Source: Primula veris (lineage: Eukaryota; Streptophyta; Magnoliopsida; Ericales; Primulaceae). Taken from it: 64,000 nt of DNA. Below, piece after piece: positions 1 to 11,345 of the stretch. Every line of letters starts with the position of its first letter. Within the stretch, counting starts at the first letter, position 1. Where the stretch lies: NCBI GenBank assembly GCA_963682055.1, contig OY821744.1:8720835-8784834 (forward strand), read 5' to 3'. Under the pieces are notes generated by a model. That model did not search any database, was not told the DNA's origin, and saw nothing but the letters and a program-made list of their open reading frames with translations. The translations under genes were made by a program, and so were the position numbers.

Positions 1-1084
1 TTCCCCTTTCGCTAACTTCTCTCCTGTTTTTTTAACTATTTATTAACTTATCTATTTAATTGGCTTTTAGATATTTATATATGCATGTGTGATTTCAGTT
101 TGTGCTTATTAAAATCAAATATTATAATCGTAAACAACAAAGATCACCCCAACCAAGAAGGTCGTTGTATAGCAAAAGGAAACTTATAAAATAAATTAGT
201 AAGTTCATCCATGTTTACACCACGCAATTTACCAATTTGTTAAACTTTGTTTTGTTCTATAGTATACATAATTTTTTATTTAACTATATATTAAAGAACC
301 AATTAACAAAAACATACCATATCATTATTATATTAATAAAAATATACCCTCAAAAGTTAAATTATCAAAAACGTACCTATATATACTTATTATTTCTCTA
401 ATTATAATAATACCATAATCTAACCTTTCTCTCTAACCGCAACTATATATCTCTCCAATCGCACATCTCTCTATAACATACGATAATCGCATCTCTTTCT
501 AACACATGCTAATCACTCCTCTCTCTCTAAAAATGACTAAAAACTCACAAAATATTTGCTAATTATAAAATGTCATACTCTAATTTTAAAATGTCATACC
601 CTAAATGTTCTGAATCACAATCAAAAAATCTAAAAAAGAGTTCATACCCTAATTTTAAAACTCCATACCTTAATTTCAAAACTTCATTCCCTATGTATGT
701 ATTTCTCTCAAAATACTGTACATATGGATTCTCCTCCTTCAATTTGAAAATCACAAGTTTTACAATAGTCTCAAAACTCAATAAATATAAAACAATCTCA
801 CCAATTTCATATATTTTTCATATATTACGGGATAGAAAACAATTTCACTAATTTCATATATTACGGGGTATCAACCAATGTAATATTTGTATATTACGTA
901 TGTATATATATATATATGTATTTATATGTATATATATGTATTTATATGTATATGGATGTTTATATAATCTAGATGGTGTTCATTAGTTAGTGGCGGGTTT
1001 CGTGGTGGAGGAGGGAAAAAAGATAGAGTGAGATATAAAAGAAAGATACAGAGAACAATGGAGGAGAGAGAGAGTAAGATCAGA
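1..1084. other. AT-rich left flank, no gene seen
   Basis: No coding region is supported. The short open frames here are low-complexity. A degenerate TATATGTATTTA-type microsatellite lies at about 898-955, and a purine-rich GAGAGA tract at about 1030-1090 leads into the transposon terminus. Confidence 0.6.
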
Positions 1085-1400
1085 GAGAGATACGGAGGAG
1101 TCTCTTTTGAGGTGTCAAATCACTCATTTGAGACTCCAAATTACTCAAATGAGGACGTGGTTAAAAACCAGGTCCACGTCACATCTTATTTTTATTTATT
1201 TTTTCAATTCATTCCACTCAATTTCATTACAAAATAAATAACTCTAACACCACTTCATTACAGCTAATTACACTTCATTTATATACAAAATAAATAAATT
1301 TACCCACTCTATCACACTATTAATTAATATATTCCTATGCTTTTTTTTCCACTCAAACTAAATACAAAATTAAAATATTTTATAATCATAATATTATATC

Positions 1401-2070
1401 AAGTTAACACTTTCAAGTAATTTATATTTTGCACTTTTTTATTTATTAATTTTGTTACTTCTGAGTAAATAATTAAATTGTCTCCAAAAACCATACACGT
1501 CATTATTTTCTTCCGTGATTTCAAATAGTACGTCCGTGATTTTTTAAATTCGTATTTGATTTGATTTCAAATAGTACGTCCGTGATTTCAACTCCATTCC
1601 ATTACAAAATAAATAACCCTAACACCAATTCATTCTACCTCCGAGTAAATATTTTAAAATATTATATCAAGTTAACACTTTCAAGTAATTTATATTTTGC
1701 ACTTTTTTATTTATTAATTTTGTTACTTCCGAGTAAATAATTAAATTGTCTCCAAAAACCATACACGTCATTATTTTCTTCCGTGATTTCAAATAGTACG
1801 TCCGTGATTTTTTAAATTCGTATTTGATTTGATTTCAAATAGTACGTCCGTGATTTCAACTCCATTCCATTACAAAATAAATAACCCTAACACCAATTCA
1901 TTCTACCTCCGAGTAAATATTTTAAAATATTATATCAAGTTAACACTTTCAAGTAATTTATATTTTGCACTTTTTTATTTATTAATTTTGTTACTTCCGA
2001 GTAAATAATTAAATTGTCTCCAAAAATCATACACGTCATTATTTTCTTCCGTGATTTCAAATAGTACGCC
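1401..2070. repeat. 268-bp subterminal tandem repeat, left arm
   Basis: The block starting AAGTTAACACTTTCAAG occurs at 1401, 1669 and 1937, a constant period of 268 bp with about 2.5 units. Each unit carries CCGTGATTTC and TACACGTCATTATTTTC motifs. Subterminal repeats of this kind are common binding sites for MULE transposases; that role here is inferred. Confidence 0.85.
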
Positions 2071-2207
2071 AGAAAAGCTATCAAATTCAAGATCATACTA
2101 AAAGCTTATACTTTAATTCTCTCACTTGTATTCATAAATATTCTTGGGTGTAATATTATTGTAATCTTATAAACAAGAAAAAATACAGTAAACGATTAAA
2201 AAAACAA

Positions 2208-5200
2208 TCACTGGTCATCAGGTATGTTGATGTTCTCGAAATAATTGGCGGGACGAGACTGCCTTCTTAATGCCTCATAATATTTAAAATTTTGTCTAAA
2301 AACATATTGCCATGGATCAGCTTCTGAAGAGTGATGCTTGTCCCATCCACTAATAATCGGGGGCAAAGGGAACGGGTTGAAATTATTCTTTTTTTGATCA
2401 ATAATGACCTCGGCATAATGGTTTGTGTTAACGTGAACCATGAAAATCACAGCAGGTTTTGCCGGAGGGGCTGTATGTTGTGGTAAATATGTTGTCGTAC
2501 CCGTCAAAATGCTTATCATAACCACTGCTATATTATACCGTGATGCAATTATGAACCCTGTCTCTGGAAATGTCATCCATTTATGTGGAGGCACCATACA
2601 AGTCATGTCATTCCAAGAAAACGAGTCACGAATAAAACCATATCCTTTCAGTTCTCCAAGGATATCAAGATAATAAGAAGGGAAATTTTCGATCTCTTGT
2701 TGTAGTTCTACGTGCACTTTTTCCCAGTCGTCTTCTCCAAATTTCATTCCCATAGCCTTCGCAATAACACGAAAACCGCAGTGACCATCCCCAAGTACAT
2801 CATTCACCTTGAATATGTGATTATGGAAAATAGGTGGAATCTGCTTAATATATTTAAAAGACTTGTGGGGAGGTTTTTTTGATTGCGATGATCCTTTACC
2901 TTTTTGTTTGTCGTAAACAGAATATCTAGGGGGTAAAGGGGCTGAAGGATCGTATTTGGTTTTCGGGCTGCTATAGCTACGTCTCCGTTCTGCTTGCTCA
3001 TCTTTATACGCCTGAGTATATTCAAAAGCAGATGGGTCACGTTTTGTTGAATATTTACCTCTTTTTTTTTCCCTCGCTGATGATGTATTTCGACACTGTG
3101 GTCTGAGTTCAGGTTCTCTTGCTGAAGTTTTCGAAGGATCGTGCAGAAGTTCGATCTGGGCTTTTAAATTTGCCTTTAAAACTTGATCATGAGTTTCATC
3201 ATACCTTCTCCGTAAGGCTTCAACATGCACTCCAATGTTGTCTTCTTCTTTGTTTATAAGTTCGGCATCAAACCTTAGTTTTCTCCAGTGCGGATCAATT
3301 CTTTCTAACGGAATAGGGCAAGCTCTATCCCAATAGTTACGTATAACATGGCGACATGGAAGGTTATTGACCAATGTTATCTCACACTCAGAGCAGGTTG
3401 GGTCTGCTGTTGTCCACTCGAGCTGTCTAATCTCAGTAAGCATTTCATCCATCGCATCCGCAGAGCATTTACCTGATATAAAATTTATTATATCATTAAA
3501 ATTAACATATTATACAATGATTATAAAAAAATATCCTATAAAAATTAAGTTTACCTTTTATTACTGAAAAAAACGGAATATCATGTGTTCTTTTAACTCT
3601 ACTCATGCTTCTTCCCAAAGACTCCTTAATTCTATTATGTTGAGTTGAAAGCAAATCGTTAATGCATACGAACATGTTCTCGAGATTCCCACCAGAAGTT
3701 TTTATATATTGTTTAAGTGATGCATGAGCACCCTCAACCCTGTTTGAAAGAAAATATATATTAGATAATTTGTTATTTTATAATAAAAAAAAATATGTAC
3801 ACAATGTCAAATCATAAGTTGTATACCTGTTCGTCGTTCGGTTACCGAAATGTCTAGTTTTGCTAGTCCAACAAGCCACAAACTTCTTGTCATGTTTGTC
3901 TAGCAAATCACACATATATTTCAATACATTTGGAAATGTTTTATAATCACTTTCCAGTTTCATGCGTGCCGCTTCATAATCGTATTCTGTTTTACTATCC
4001 ACCAACTTTTTCCAATCTATTTTCATTACGTCCCATACTTCTTTAGGAACTTTTGGAGAGCAATTAGCCATGACATTCTGAGCAATATGAAATGTGCATA
4101 ATAGATGGTTTGCATTAGGGTATAAATTTTGGACCGCATTTGTCAACGCTTGATCCCTATCTGTCAGCACAACTCGCGGACTCTTACAATCTTTCATCAT
4201 CGCTCTCAAACATTCTAGAGCCCATTCGTAAGTCGGCTGCTTTTCATTACGTAAGCAAGCGAATGCGACACAAAATGTTTTTTGGGTTGATGTTACTCCC
4301 ACAATTTGTAAAAATGGTAAATTGAACCTATTAGTACTATATGTGCAATCCATGCAAAGTACATAAGGGAATGCACGTACTAATTTTACAGAATCTTTAT
4401 GGGCAAAAAATATATCTTCCAATTGGTTCGTTTCGGGGTTGGTTCTATAAAACGATAAAAAATCATTTTTAACTAGGAGATTCATAAGATGTTGCATTTG
4501 ACTCATACCCACCATTTCTTTAACCTTTTCTCTAGCCTTAAGGTTATAGATATCTTTTCTAGTAGACTTATTAGCAGGAAATTTTTGTTTTATAGCGGAA
4601 AGTATAGTTCTTGGATTTGCCAGGCTATCTACCATGGTTCTAAATAACCCCTTTTCATCTTTTTTAAAGTCTACGTGCTCGGGGGTGAGCTTCTGGATAA
4701 ACAGTCATATCATGATTGTGTATCCCATTTTTTATATAAAACTTCCAATTATTCTCAACTTTGTAACACTCTATTTTAAACAAGCAGAAACATTTACTAG
4801 AGCTGGTGTCTCTGGTCGATGGTTTTTTCGGTTGGGGATCCCCTTCCTTGGTACACATCATAATGGCCATACTTTTTGTATTAAAGTGTCCTTTGATATT
4901 TATTTTTTGACGAAGTTGTTCTGCTATATCATTCAGGTAATTTTTCAATTCATCAAGCGAGGAAAAAGCCTGAAAGAAAGAAATTAAATAGAGCTAAAAA
5001 ATGTAAAAAACTTACACAAGCAAAAACTCATGAAATTAAAAAAAATGTAAACTCACCAAATTACTCTGAAAATGATCGCTATAATCATATCCAATTCCAA
5101 ATTCGGTTGGTTCACTATGTTCATCAAGATCCGATTGAGAATTTTCGGTATTTTCATACTGATCTCTTTGAACTTCTTCAAAGTGGCTCGTAAATGTTTG

Positions 5201-5473
5201 TTCTGACGGTTCAGGTTGATTCCCCATGTAGTCATAATCATTCGGTGTAAATTGATTGTTAAAATTTGGATCAAATGAAACATGAGAATTTTGATATGGA
5301 TCAGAGGGGAAATTAGTATTTTCAACCATATCAGGCGAAAACTTGTAATTTGGATACATATTAGATGGAAAAAATGTATTATGATAATCAAATGGAAATT
5401 GTGGATTTTGAAAAGTATCGTCATGAGAAGGTAAATTTAGATCTATTTCCGAAATATCATAATTGTTATCCAT
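2208..5473 (-). CDS. MULE transposase with SWIM and OTU domains, left-arm copy
   Basis: Mirror image of the gene at 6249-9514. Inferred exons on the minus strand are 5473-5057, 4969-3827 (with the same reading-frame break near 4666-4690), 3739-3555 and 3472-2208. The product would be about 1000 residues: an Asn/Asp/Pro-rich N-terminus, a zinc finger ending in HNH, the MULE catalytic core (MDCTYSTN, LTDRDQAL and the RVEGAHA segment restored by splicing), a SWIM-like CSEC-to-PCRH motif, and a C-terminal OTU domain with GDGHCGF and NHYAEV. The coding sequence matches the right-arm copy, so the arms were made recently or are being homogenised. It may be expressed, but the frame break could make it defective. 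It is transposon-encoded, not a host gene. Confidence 0.75.
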
Positions 5474-5569
5474 ATGTATATGATTTTGGAGAGATCTATT
5501 AAAAGCTGTGGAATTGTGGTGAAAATAAATAAGGGCGAGTCTTCCTATTTATAGAAATTTAAAATATAG

Positions 5570-6150
5570 AAATCACGGACTTTATGAATTTGAAATCACA
5601 CTTTATGAATTTACATTTCAAATGAAGCCAAAATCCGTGAATTTATGTCTCAAATGAAGCCAAAATCCGTGAATTTATGAATTTATGTTTCAAATGAAGC
5701 CAAAATCCGTGAATTTATGAATTTATGTTTCAAATGAAGACAAAATCCGTGAATTTATGTCTCAAATGAAGCCAAAATCCGTGAATTTGAAATCCGTGAA
5801 TTTATGAATTTATGTTTCAAATGAAGCCAAAATCCGTGAATTTATGTCTCAAATGAAGCCAAAATCTGTGAATTTGAAATCACACTTTATGAATTTACAT
5901 TTCAAATGAAGCCAAAATCCGTGAATTTACACTTTATGAAATCACGGAAGAAAATAATGACGTGTATGGTTTTTGGAGACATAAATTCATAAATTCACGG
6001 ATTTTGGCTTAATTTGAAACATAAATTCATAAATTCACGGATTTCAAATTCACGGATTTTGGCTTCATTTGAGACATAAATTCACGGATTTTGGCTTCAT
6101 TTGAAATGTAAATTCATAAAGTGTGATTTCAAATTCATAAAGTCCGTGAT
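5570..6150. repeat. Central tandem-repeat array and bidirectional upstream region
   Basis: About ten imperfect units of roughly 30-45 bp built on TCAAATGAAGCCAAAATCC and GTGAATTTATG. In the right part the same units appear reverse-complemented. The order of units differs between the two sides, so the palindrome is imperfect only here (about 5670-6050). A non-palindromic block at 5939-5981 matches the element's subterminal motif (CACGGAAGAAAATAATGACG). The two transposase genes diverge from this 775-bp region, which must hold both promoters. I see no clear single TATA box. Confidence 0.75.
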
Positions 6151-6248
6151 TTCTATATTTTAAATTTCTATAAATAGGAAGACTCGCCCTTATTTATTTT
6201 CACCACAATTCCACAGCTTTTAATAGATCTCTCCAAAATCATATACAT

Positions 6249-9200
6249 ATGGATAACAATTATGATATTTCGGAAATAGATCTAAATTTACCTTCTCATG
6301 ACGATACTTTTCAAAATCCACAATTTCCATTTGATTATCATAATACATTTTTTCCATCTAATATGTATCCAAATTACAAGTTTTCGCCTGATATGGTTGA
6401 AAATACTAATTTCCCCTCTGATCCATATCAAAATTCTCATGTTTCATTTGATCCAAATTTTAACAATCAATTTACACCGAATGATTATGACTACATGGGG
6501 AATCAACCTGAACCGTCAGAACAAACATTTACGAGCCACTTTGAAGAAGTTCAAAGAGATCAGTATGAAAATACCGAAAATTCTCAATCGGATCTTGATG
6601 AACATAGTGAACCAACCGAATTTGGAATTGGATATGATTATAGCGATCATTTTCAGAGTAATTTGGTGAGTTTACATTTTTTTTAATTTCATGAGTTTTT
6701 GCTTGTGTAAGTTTTTTACATTTTTTAGCTCTATTTAATTTCTTTCTTTCAGGCTTTTTCCTCGCTTGATGAATTGAAAAATTACCTGAATGATATAGCA
6801 GAACAACTTCGTCAAAAAATAAATATCAAAGGACACTTTAATACAAAAAGTATGGCCATTATGATGTGTACCAAGGAAGGGGATCCCCAACCGAAAAAAC
6901 CATCGACCAGAGACACCAGCTCTAGTAAATGTTTCTGCTTGTTTAAAATAGAGTGTTACAAAGTTGAGAATAATTGGAAGTTTTATATAAAAAATGGGAT
7001 ACACAATCATGATATGACTGTTTATCCAGAAGCTCACCCCCGAGCACGTAGACTTTAAAAAAGATGAAAAGGGGTTATTTAGAACCATGGTAGATAGCCT
7101 GGCAAATCCAAGAACTATACTTTCCGCTATAAAACAAAAATTTCCTGCTAATAAGTCTACTAGAAAAGATATCTATAACCTTAAGGCTAGAGAAAAGGTT
7201 AAAGAAATGGTGGGTATGAGTCAAATGCAACATCTTATGAATCTCCTAGTTAAAAATGATTTTTTATCGTTTTATAGAACCAACCCCGAAACGAACCAAT
7301 TGGAAGATATATTTTTTGCCCATAAAGATTCTGTAAAATTAGTACGTGCATTCCCTTATGTACTTTGCATGGATTGCACATATAGTACTAATAGGTTCAA
7401 TTTACCATTTTTACAAATTGTGGGAGTAACATCAACCCAAAAAACATTTTGTGTCGCATTCGCTTGCTTACGTAATGAAAAGCAGCCGACTTACGAATGG
7501 GCTCTAGAATGTTTGAGAGCGATGATGAAAGATTGTAAGAGTCCGCGAGTTGTGCTGACAGATAGGGATCAAGCGTTGACAAATGCGGTCCAAAATTTAT
7601 ACCCTAATGCAAACCATCTATTATGCACATTTCATATTGCTCAGAATGTCATGGCTAATTGCTCTCCAAAAGTTCCTAAAGAAGTATGGGACGTAATGAA
7701 AATAGATTGGAAAAAGTTGGTGGATAGTAAAACAGAATACGATTATGAAGCGGCACGCATGAAACTGGAAAGTGATTATAAAACATTTCCAAATGTATTG
7801 AAATATATGTGTGATTTGCTAGACAAACATGACAAGAAGTTTGTGGCTTGTTGGACTAGCAAAACTAGACATTTCGGTAACCGAACGACGAACAGGTATA
7901 CAACTTATGATTTGACATTGTGTACATATTTTTTTTTATTATAAAATAACAAATTATCTAATATATATTTTCTTTCAAACAGGGTTGAGGGTGCTCATGC
8001 ATCACTTAAACAATATATAAAAACTTCTGGTGGGAATCTCGAGAACATGTTCGTATGCATTAACGATTTGCTTTCAACTCAACATAATAGAATTAAGGAG
8101 TCTTTGGGAAGAAGCATGAGTAGAGTTAAAAGAACACATGATATTCCGTTTTTTTCAGTAATAAAAGGTAAACTTAATTTTTATAGGATATTTTTTTATA
8201 ATCATTGTATAATATGTTAATTTTAATGATATAATAAATTTTATATCAGGTAAATGCTCTGCGGATGCGATGGATGAAATGCTTACTGAGATTAGACAGC
8301 TCGAGTGGACAACAGCAGACCCAACCTGCTCTGAGTGTGAGATAACATTGGTCAATAACCTTCCATGTCGCCATGTTATACGTAACTATTGGGATAGAGC
8401 TTGCCCTATTCCGTTAGAAAGAATTGATCCGCACTGGAGAAAACTAAGGTTTGATGCCGAACTTATAAACAAAGAAGAAGACAACATTGGAGTGCATGTT
8501 GAAGCCTTACGGAGAAGGTATGATGAAACTCATGATCAAGTTTTAAAGGCAAATTTAAAAGCCCAGATCGAACTTCTGCACGATCCTTCGAAAACTTCAG
8601 CAAGAGAACCTGAACTCAGACCACAGTGTCGAAATACATCATCAGCGAGGGAAAAAAAAAGAGGTAAATATTCAACAAAACGTGACCCATCTGCTTTTGA
8701 ATATACTCAGGCGTATAAAGATGAGCAAGCAGAACGGAGACGTAGCTATAGCAGCCCGAAAACCAAATACGATCCTTCAGCCCCTTTACCCCCTAGATAT
8801 TCTGTTTACGACAAACAAAAAGGTAAAGGATCATCGCAATCAAAAAAACCTCCCCACAAGTCTTTTAAATATATTAAGCAGATTCCACCTATTTTCCATA
8901 ATCACATATTCAAGGTGAATGATGTACTTGGAGATGGTCACTGCGGTTTTCGTGTTATTGCGAAGGCTATGGGAATGAAATTTGGAGAAGACGACTGGGA
9001 AAAAGTGCACGTAGAACTACAACAAGAGATCGAAAATTTCCCTTCTTATTATCTTGATATCCTTGGAGAACTGAAAGGATATGGTTTTATTCGTGACTCG
9101 TTTTCTTGGAATGACATGACTTGTATGGTGCCTCCACATAAATGGATGACATTTCCAGAGACAGGGTTCATAATTGCATCACGGTATAATATAGCAGTGG

Positions 9201-9514
9201 TTATGATAAGCATTTTGACGGGTACGACAACATATTTACCACAACATACAGCCCCTCCGGCAAAACCTGCTGTGATTTTCATGGTTCACGTTAACACAAA
9301 CCATTATGCCGAGGTCATTATTGATCAAAAAAAGAATAATTTCAACCCGTTCCCTTTGCCCCCGATTATTAGTGGATGGGACAAGCATCACTCTTCAGAA
9401 GCTGATCCATGGCAATATGTTTTTAGACAAAATTTTAAATATTATGAGGCATTAAGAAGGCAGTCTCGTCCCGCCAATTATTTCGAGAACATCAACATAC
9501 CTGATGACCAGTGA
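6249..9514 (+). CDS. MULE transposase with SWIM and OTU domains, right-arm copy
   Basis: Exon 1 is 6249-6665 (139 codons, phase 0, donor GTGAGT). Exon 2 starts at 6753 after TTTCAG and holds the zinc finger (CFCLFKIEC then GIHNHD). Its frame closes at 7056-7058, while the frame that continues into the catalytic core is open from about 7021, so a one-base shift is needed between them; no intron fits. Catalytic residues: D in VLCMDCTYSTN, D in VLTDRDQAL, the CTFHI motif, and E in RVEGAHA. The last is formed by splicing 7895 to 7983. The next exon is 7983-8167, and the last starts at 8250. SWIM-like motif: TCSEC then PCRH. OTU domain: Asp-Gly-His-Cys at about 8933-8944 and the catalytic-type His in NHYAEV at about 9300. 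OTU proteases cleave ubiquitin; their role in a transposase is unknown. Residue total is about 1000. Confidence 0.78.
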
Positions 9515-9651
9515 TTGTTTTTTTAATCGTTTACTGTATTTTTTCTTGTTTATAAGATTACAATAATATTACACCCAAGAATATTTATGAATACAAGTGA
9601 GAGAATTAAAGTATAAGCTTTTAGTATGATCTTGAATTTGATAGCTTTTCT

Positions 9652-10321
9652 GGCGTACTATTTGAAATCACGGAAGAAAATAATGACGTGTATGATTTTT
9701 GGAGACAATTTAATTATTTACTCGGAAGTAACAAAATTAATAAATAAAAAAGTGCAAAATATAAATTACTTGAAAGTGTTAACTTGATATAATATTTTAA
9801 AATATTTACTCGGAGGTAGAATGAATTGGTGTTAGGGTTATTTATTTTGTAATGGAATGGAGTTGAAATCACGGACGTACTATTTGAAATCAAATCAAAT
9901 ACGAATTTAAAAAATCACGGACGTACTATTTGAAATCACGGAAGAAAATAATGACGTGTATGGTTTTTGGAGACAATTTAATTATTTACTCGGAAGTAAC
10001 AAAATTAATAAATAAAAAAGTGCAAAATATAAATTACTTGAAAGTGTTAACTTGATATAATATTTTAAAATATTTACTCGGAGGTAGAATGAATTGGTGT
10101 TAGGGTTATTTATTTTGTAATGGAATGGAGTTGAAATCACGGACGTACTATTTGAAATCAAATCAAATACGAATTTAAAAAATCACGGACGTACTATTTG
10201 AAATCACGGAAGAAAATAATGACGTGTATGGTTTTTGGAGACAATTTAATTATTTACTCAGAAGTAACAAAATTAATAAATAAAAAAGTGCAAAATATAA
10301 ATTACTTGAAAGTGTTAACTT
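9652..10321. repeat. 268-bp subterminal tandem repeat, right arm
   Basis: Mirror copy of the array at 1401-2070, again about 2.5 units of 268 bp, with the same CCGAGTAAAT and GTGTTAACTTGATAT blocks on the complementary strand. The unit nearest the terminus has ACTCAGAAG where the inner ones have ACTCGGAAG, exactly as in the left arm. Confidence 0.85.
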
Positions 10322-10635
10322 GATATAATATTATGATTATAAAATATTTTAATTTTGTATTTAGTTTGAGTGGAAAAAAAAGCATAGGAATATATTAATT
10401 AATAGTGTGATAGAGTGGGTAAATTTATTTATTTTGTATATAAATGAAGTGTAATGAGCTGTAATGAAGTGGTGTTAGAGTTATTTATTTTGTAATGAAA
10501 TTGAGTGGAATGAATTGAAAAAATAAATAAAAATAAGATGTGACGTGGACCTGGTTTTTAACCACGTCCTCATTTGAGTAATTTGGAGTCTCAAATGAGT
10601 GATTTGACACCTCAAAAGAGACTCCCCGAGAGATA

Positions 10636-11014
10636 TAGAGAAGAATTGGTGTGAGAGAGAAAAATGAAGGAGAGAGAGAGAGAGAGTAAGATGAAAGATA
10701 GAGAAAGAAAATAAACAGCATTAAATTTGTTTGATATGTTTTTGGTAATGAAAAGTTTTTGCATATGTTTTTGTTAATTTAGTTTAAAAGGTAGTATGTT
10801 TTGTTAATTTATCCTATATTAAATTAAACAGATAATAATTAAGGATTAGATATTTAACCTTTTGGGGAGAGAGATGGAAGAGATGGAAGAGATGGAAGTA
10901 CAGGAGGCAAATAAACTGAGAGCAAAAGTCAAGAGTTAATTAGAAATTATTGTTAATTATCTTTATTAATAGTTGTAGACTTAAAGTACTATAAAATTAG
11001 ATATATAAAATTAA
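10636..11014. other. Right flank of the fold-back element, no gene seen
   Basis: Purine-rich GAGA tracts, three copies of GAGATGGAA at about 10870-10897, then AT-rich sequence. No coding region supported. Confidence 0.5.
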
Positions 11015-11184
11015 AACATATTGATGGGATCGGGACGGATCGGGAAATCCGACGGATTTTAAGATGGCAATCCGATCCCGAATCCAATTATAATCGGGAT
11101 GGGAAAAAATCCGATAATTCGGATCGGAAAAATAATGGATCGGGACTCAGATCGGGTCGGGAATTCGAAATTTTTTCCCGGCCC
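11015..11184. mobile_element. Short hAT-like relic rich in GGATCGGG motifs
   Basis: Contains repeated GATCGGGA and AATCCGAT motifs and ends in CCCGGCCCTA, whose reverse complement TAGGGCCGGG resembles plant hAT-type MITE termini. The opposite terminus and target duplication were not resolved. Confidence 0.35.
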
Positions 11185-11189
11185 TAAAT

Positions 11190-11345
11190 GGGTTTGTTGA
11201 TAAAAAGGCATGCTTTCACTGAAAAGTATAGCAAACAAAAAATATGGAGAAGCATATCAAATGCCTCATATTTCTTTAAAATTCGGAGAGAGTAGAGTAC
11301 AATGGTAAATTTGAGAAATGGCATTATGCATACCATTCCTATAGA
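11190..11345 (-). promoter_or_regulatory. Duplicated 5' end of an RLP gene, displaced
   Basis: This stretch matches the start and upstream region of the RLP pseudogene at 35290-35450. Both have GCATGC, AAAAGTATAG, CATATCAAATGCCTCATATTT, a GAGAGAGTA block and GAGAAATGGCATTAT in the same order. It is fused directly to the truncated LRR region of the pseudogene at 11346-12766 in the same orientation. It looks like the footprint of unequal recombination between tandem RLP genes. Confidence 0.6.

Larger units (their letters stand above)
1093..10627. mobile_element. Giant fold-back Mutator-like element (MULE)
   Basis: A palindrome centred on 5861: position x on the left pairs with 11722 minus x on the right. 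The paired arms run from 1097 to about 5670 and from about 6052 to 10625. All large open frames are identical in the two arms; the one mismatch I found is A at 1266 against G at 10456 (C on the complement). Both ends read GGAGTCTCTTTTGAGG inward. The terminal stretch contains its own small inverted repeat (GGAGTCTC at 1097 and GAGACTCC at about 1130). Eight bases, GAGAGATA, flank the element at 1085-1092 and 10628-10635 and fit a MULE target duplication, although the surroundings are GA-rich and the exact outer 2-4 bases are uncertain. Each arm carries one transposase gene transcribed outward. The element is therefore a MULE whose terminal inverted repeats cover almost its whole length. Confidence 0.85.

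Noticed and set aside
563..851. Open frames on both strands in the left flank
   Set aside because: Low-complexity repeats of ATGTCATACCCTAATTTT type, no domain.
2208..3452. Stand-alone host OTU protease gene
   Set aside because: The frame joins the upstream MULE exons through consistent splice sites and starts inside the SWIM region, so it is the C-terminus of the transposase.
5570..6150. CRISPR-like array
   Set aside because: Units are contiguous and imperfect with no unique spacers, and the DNA is plant nuclear.
1093..10627. Palindrome as a pure assembly artefact
   Set aside because: Fold-back read artefacts rarely stop at transposon termini with matching short flanks on both sides, and the centre is not a simple mirror. 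Still needs long-read proof, so it stays as a caveat.
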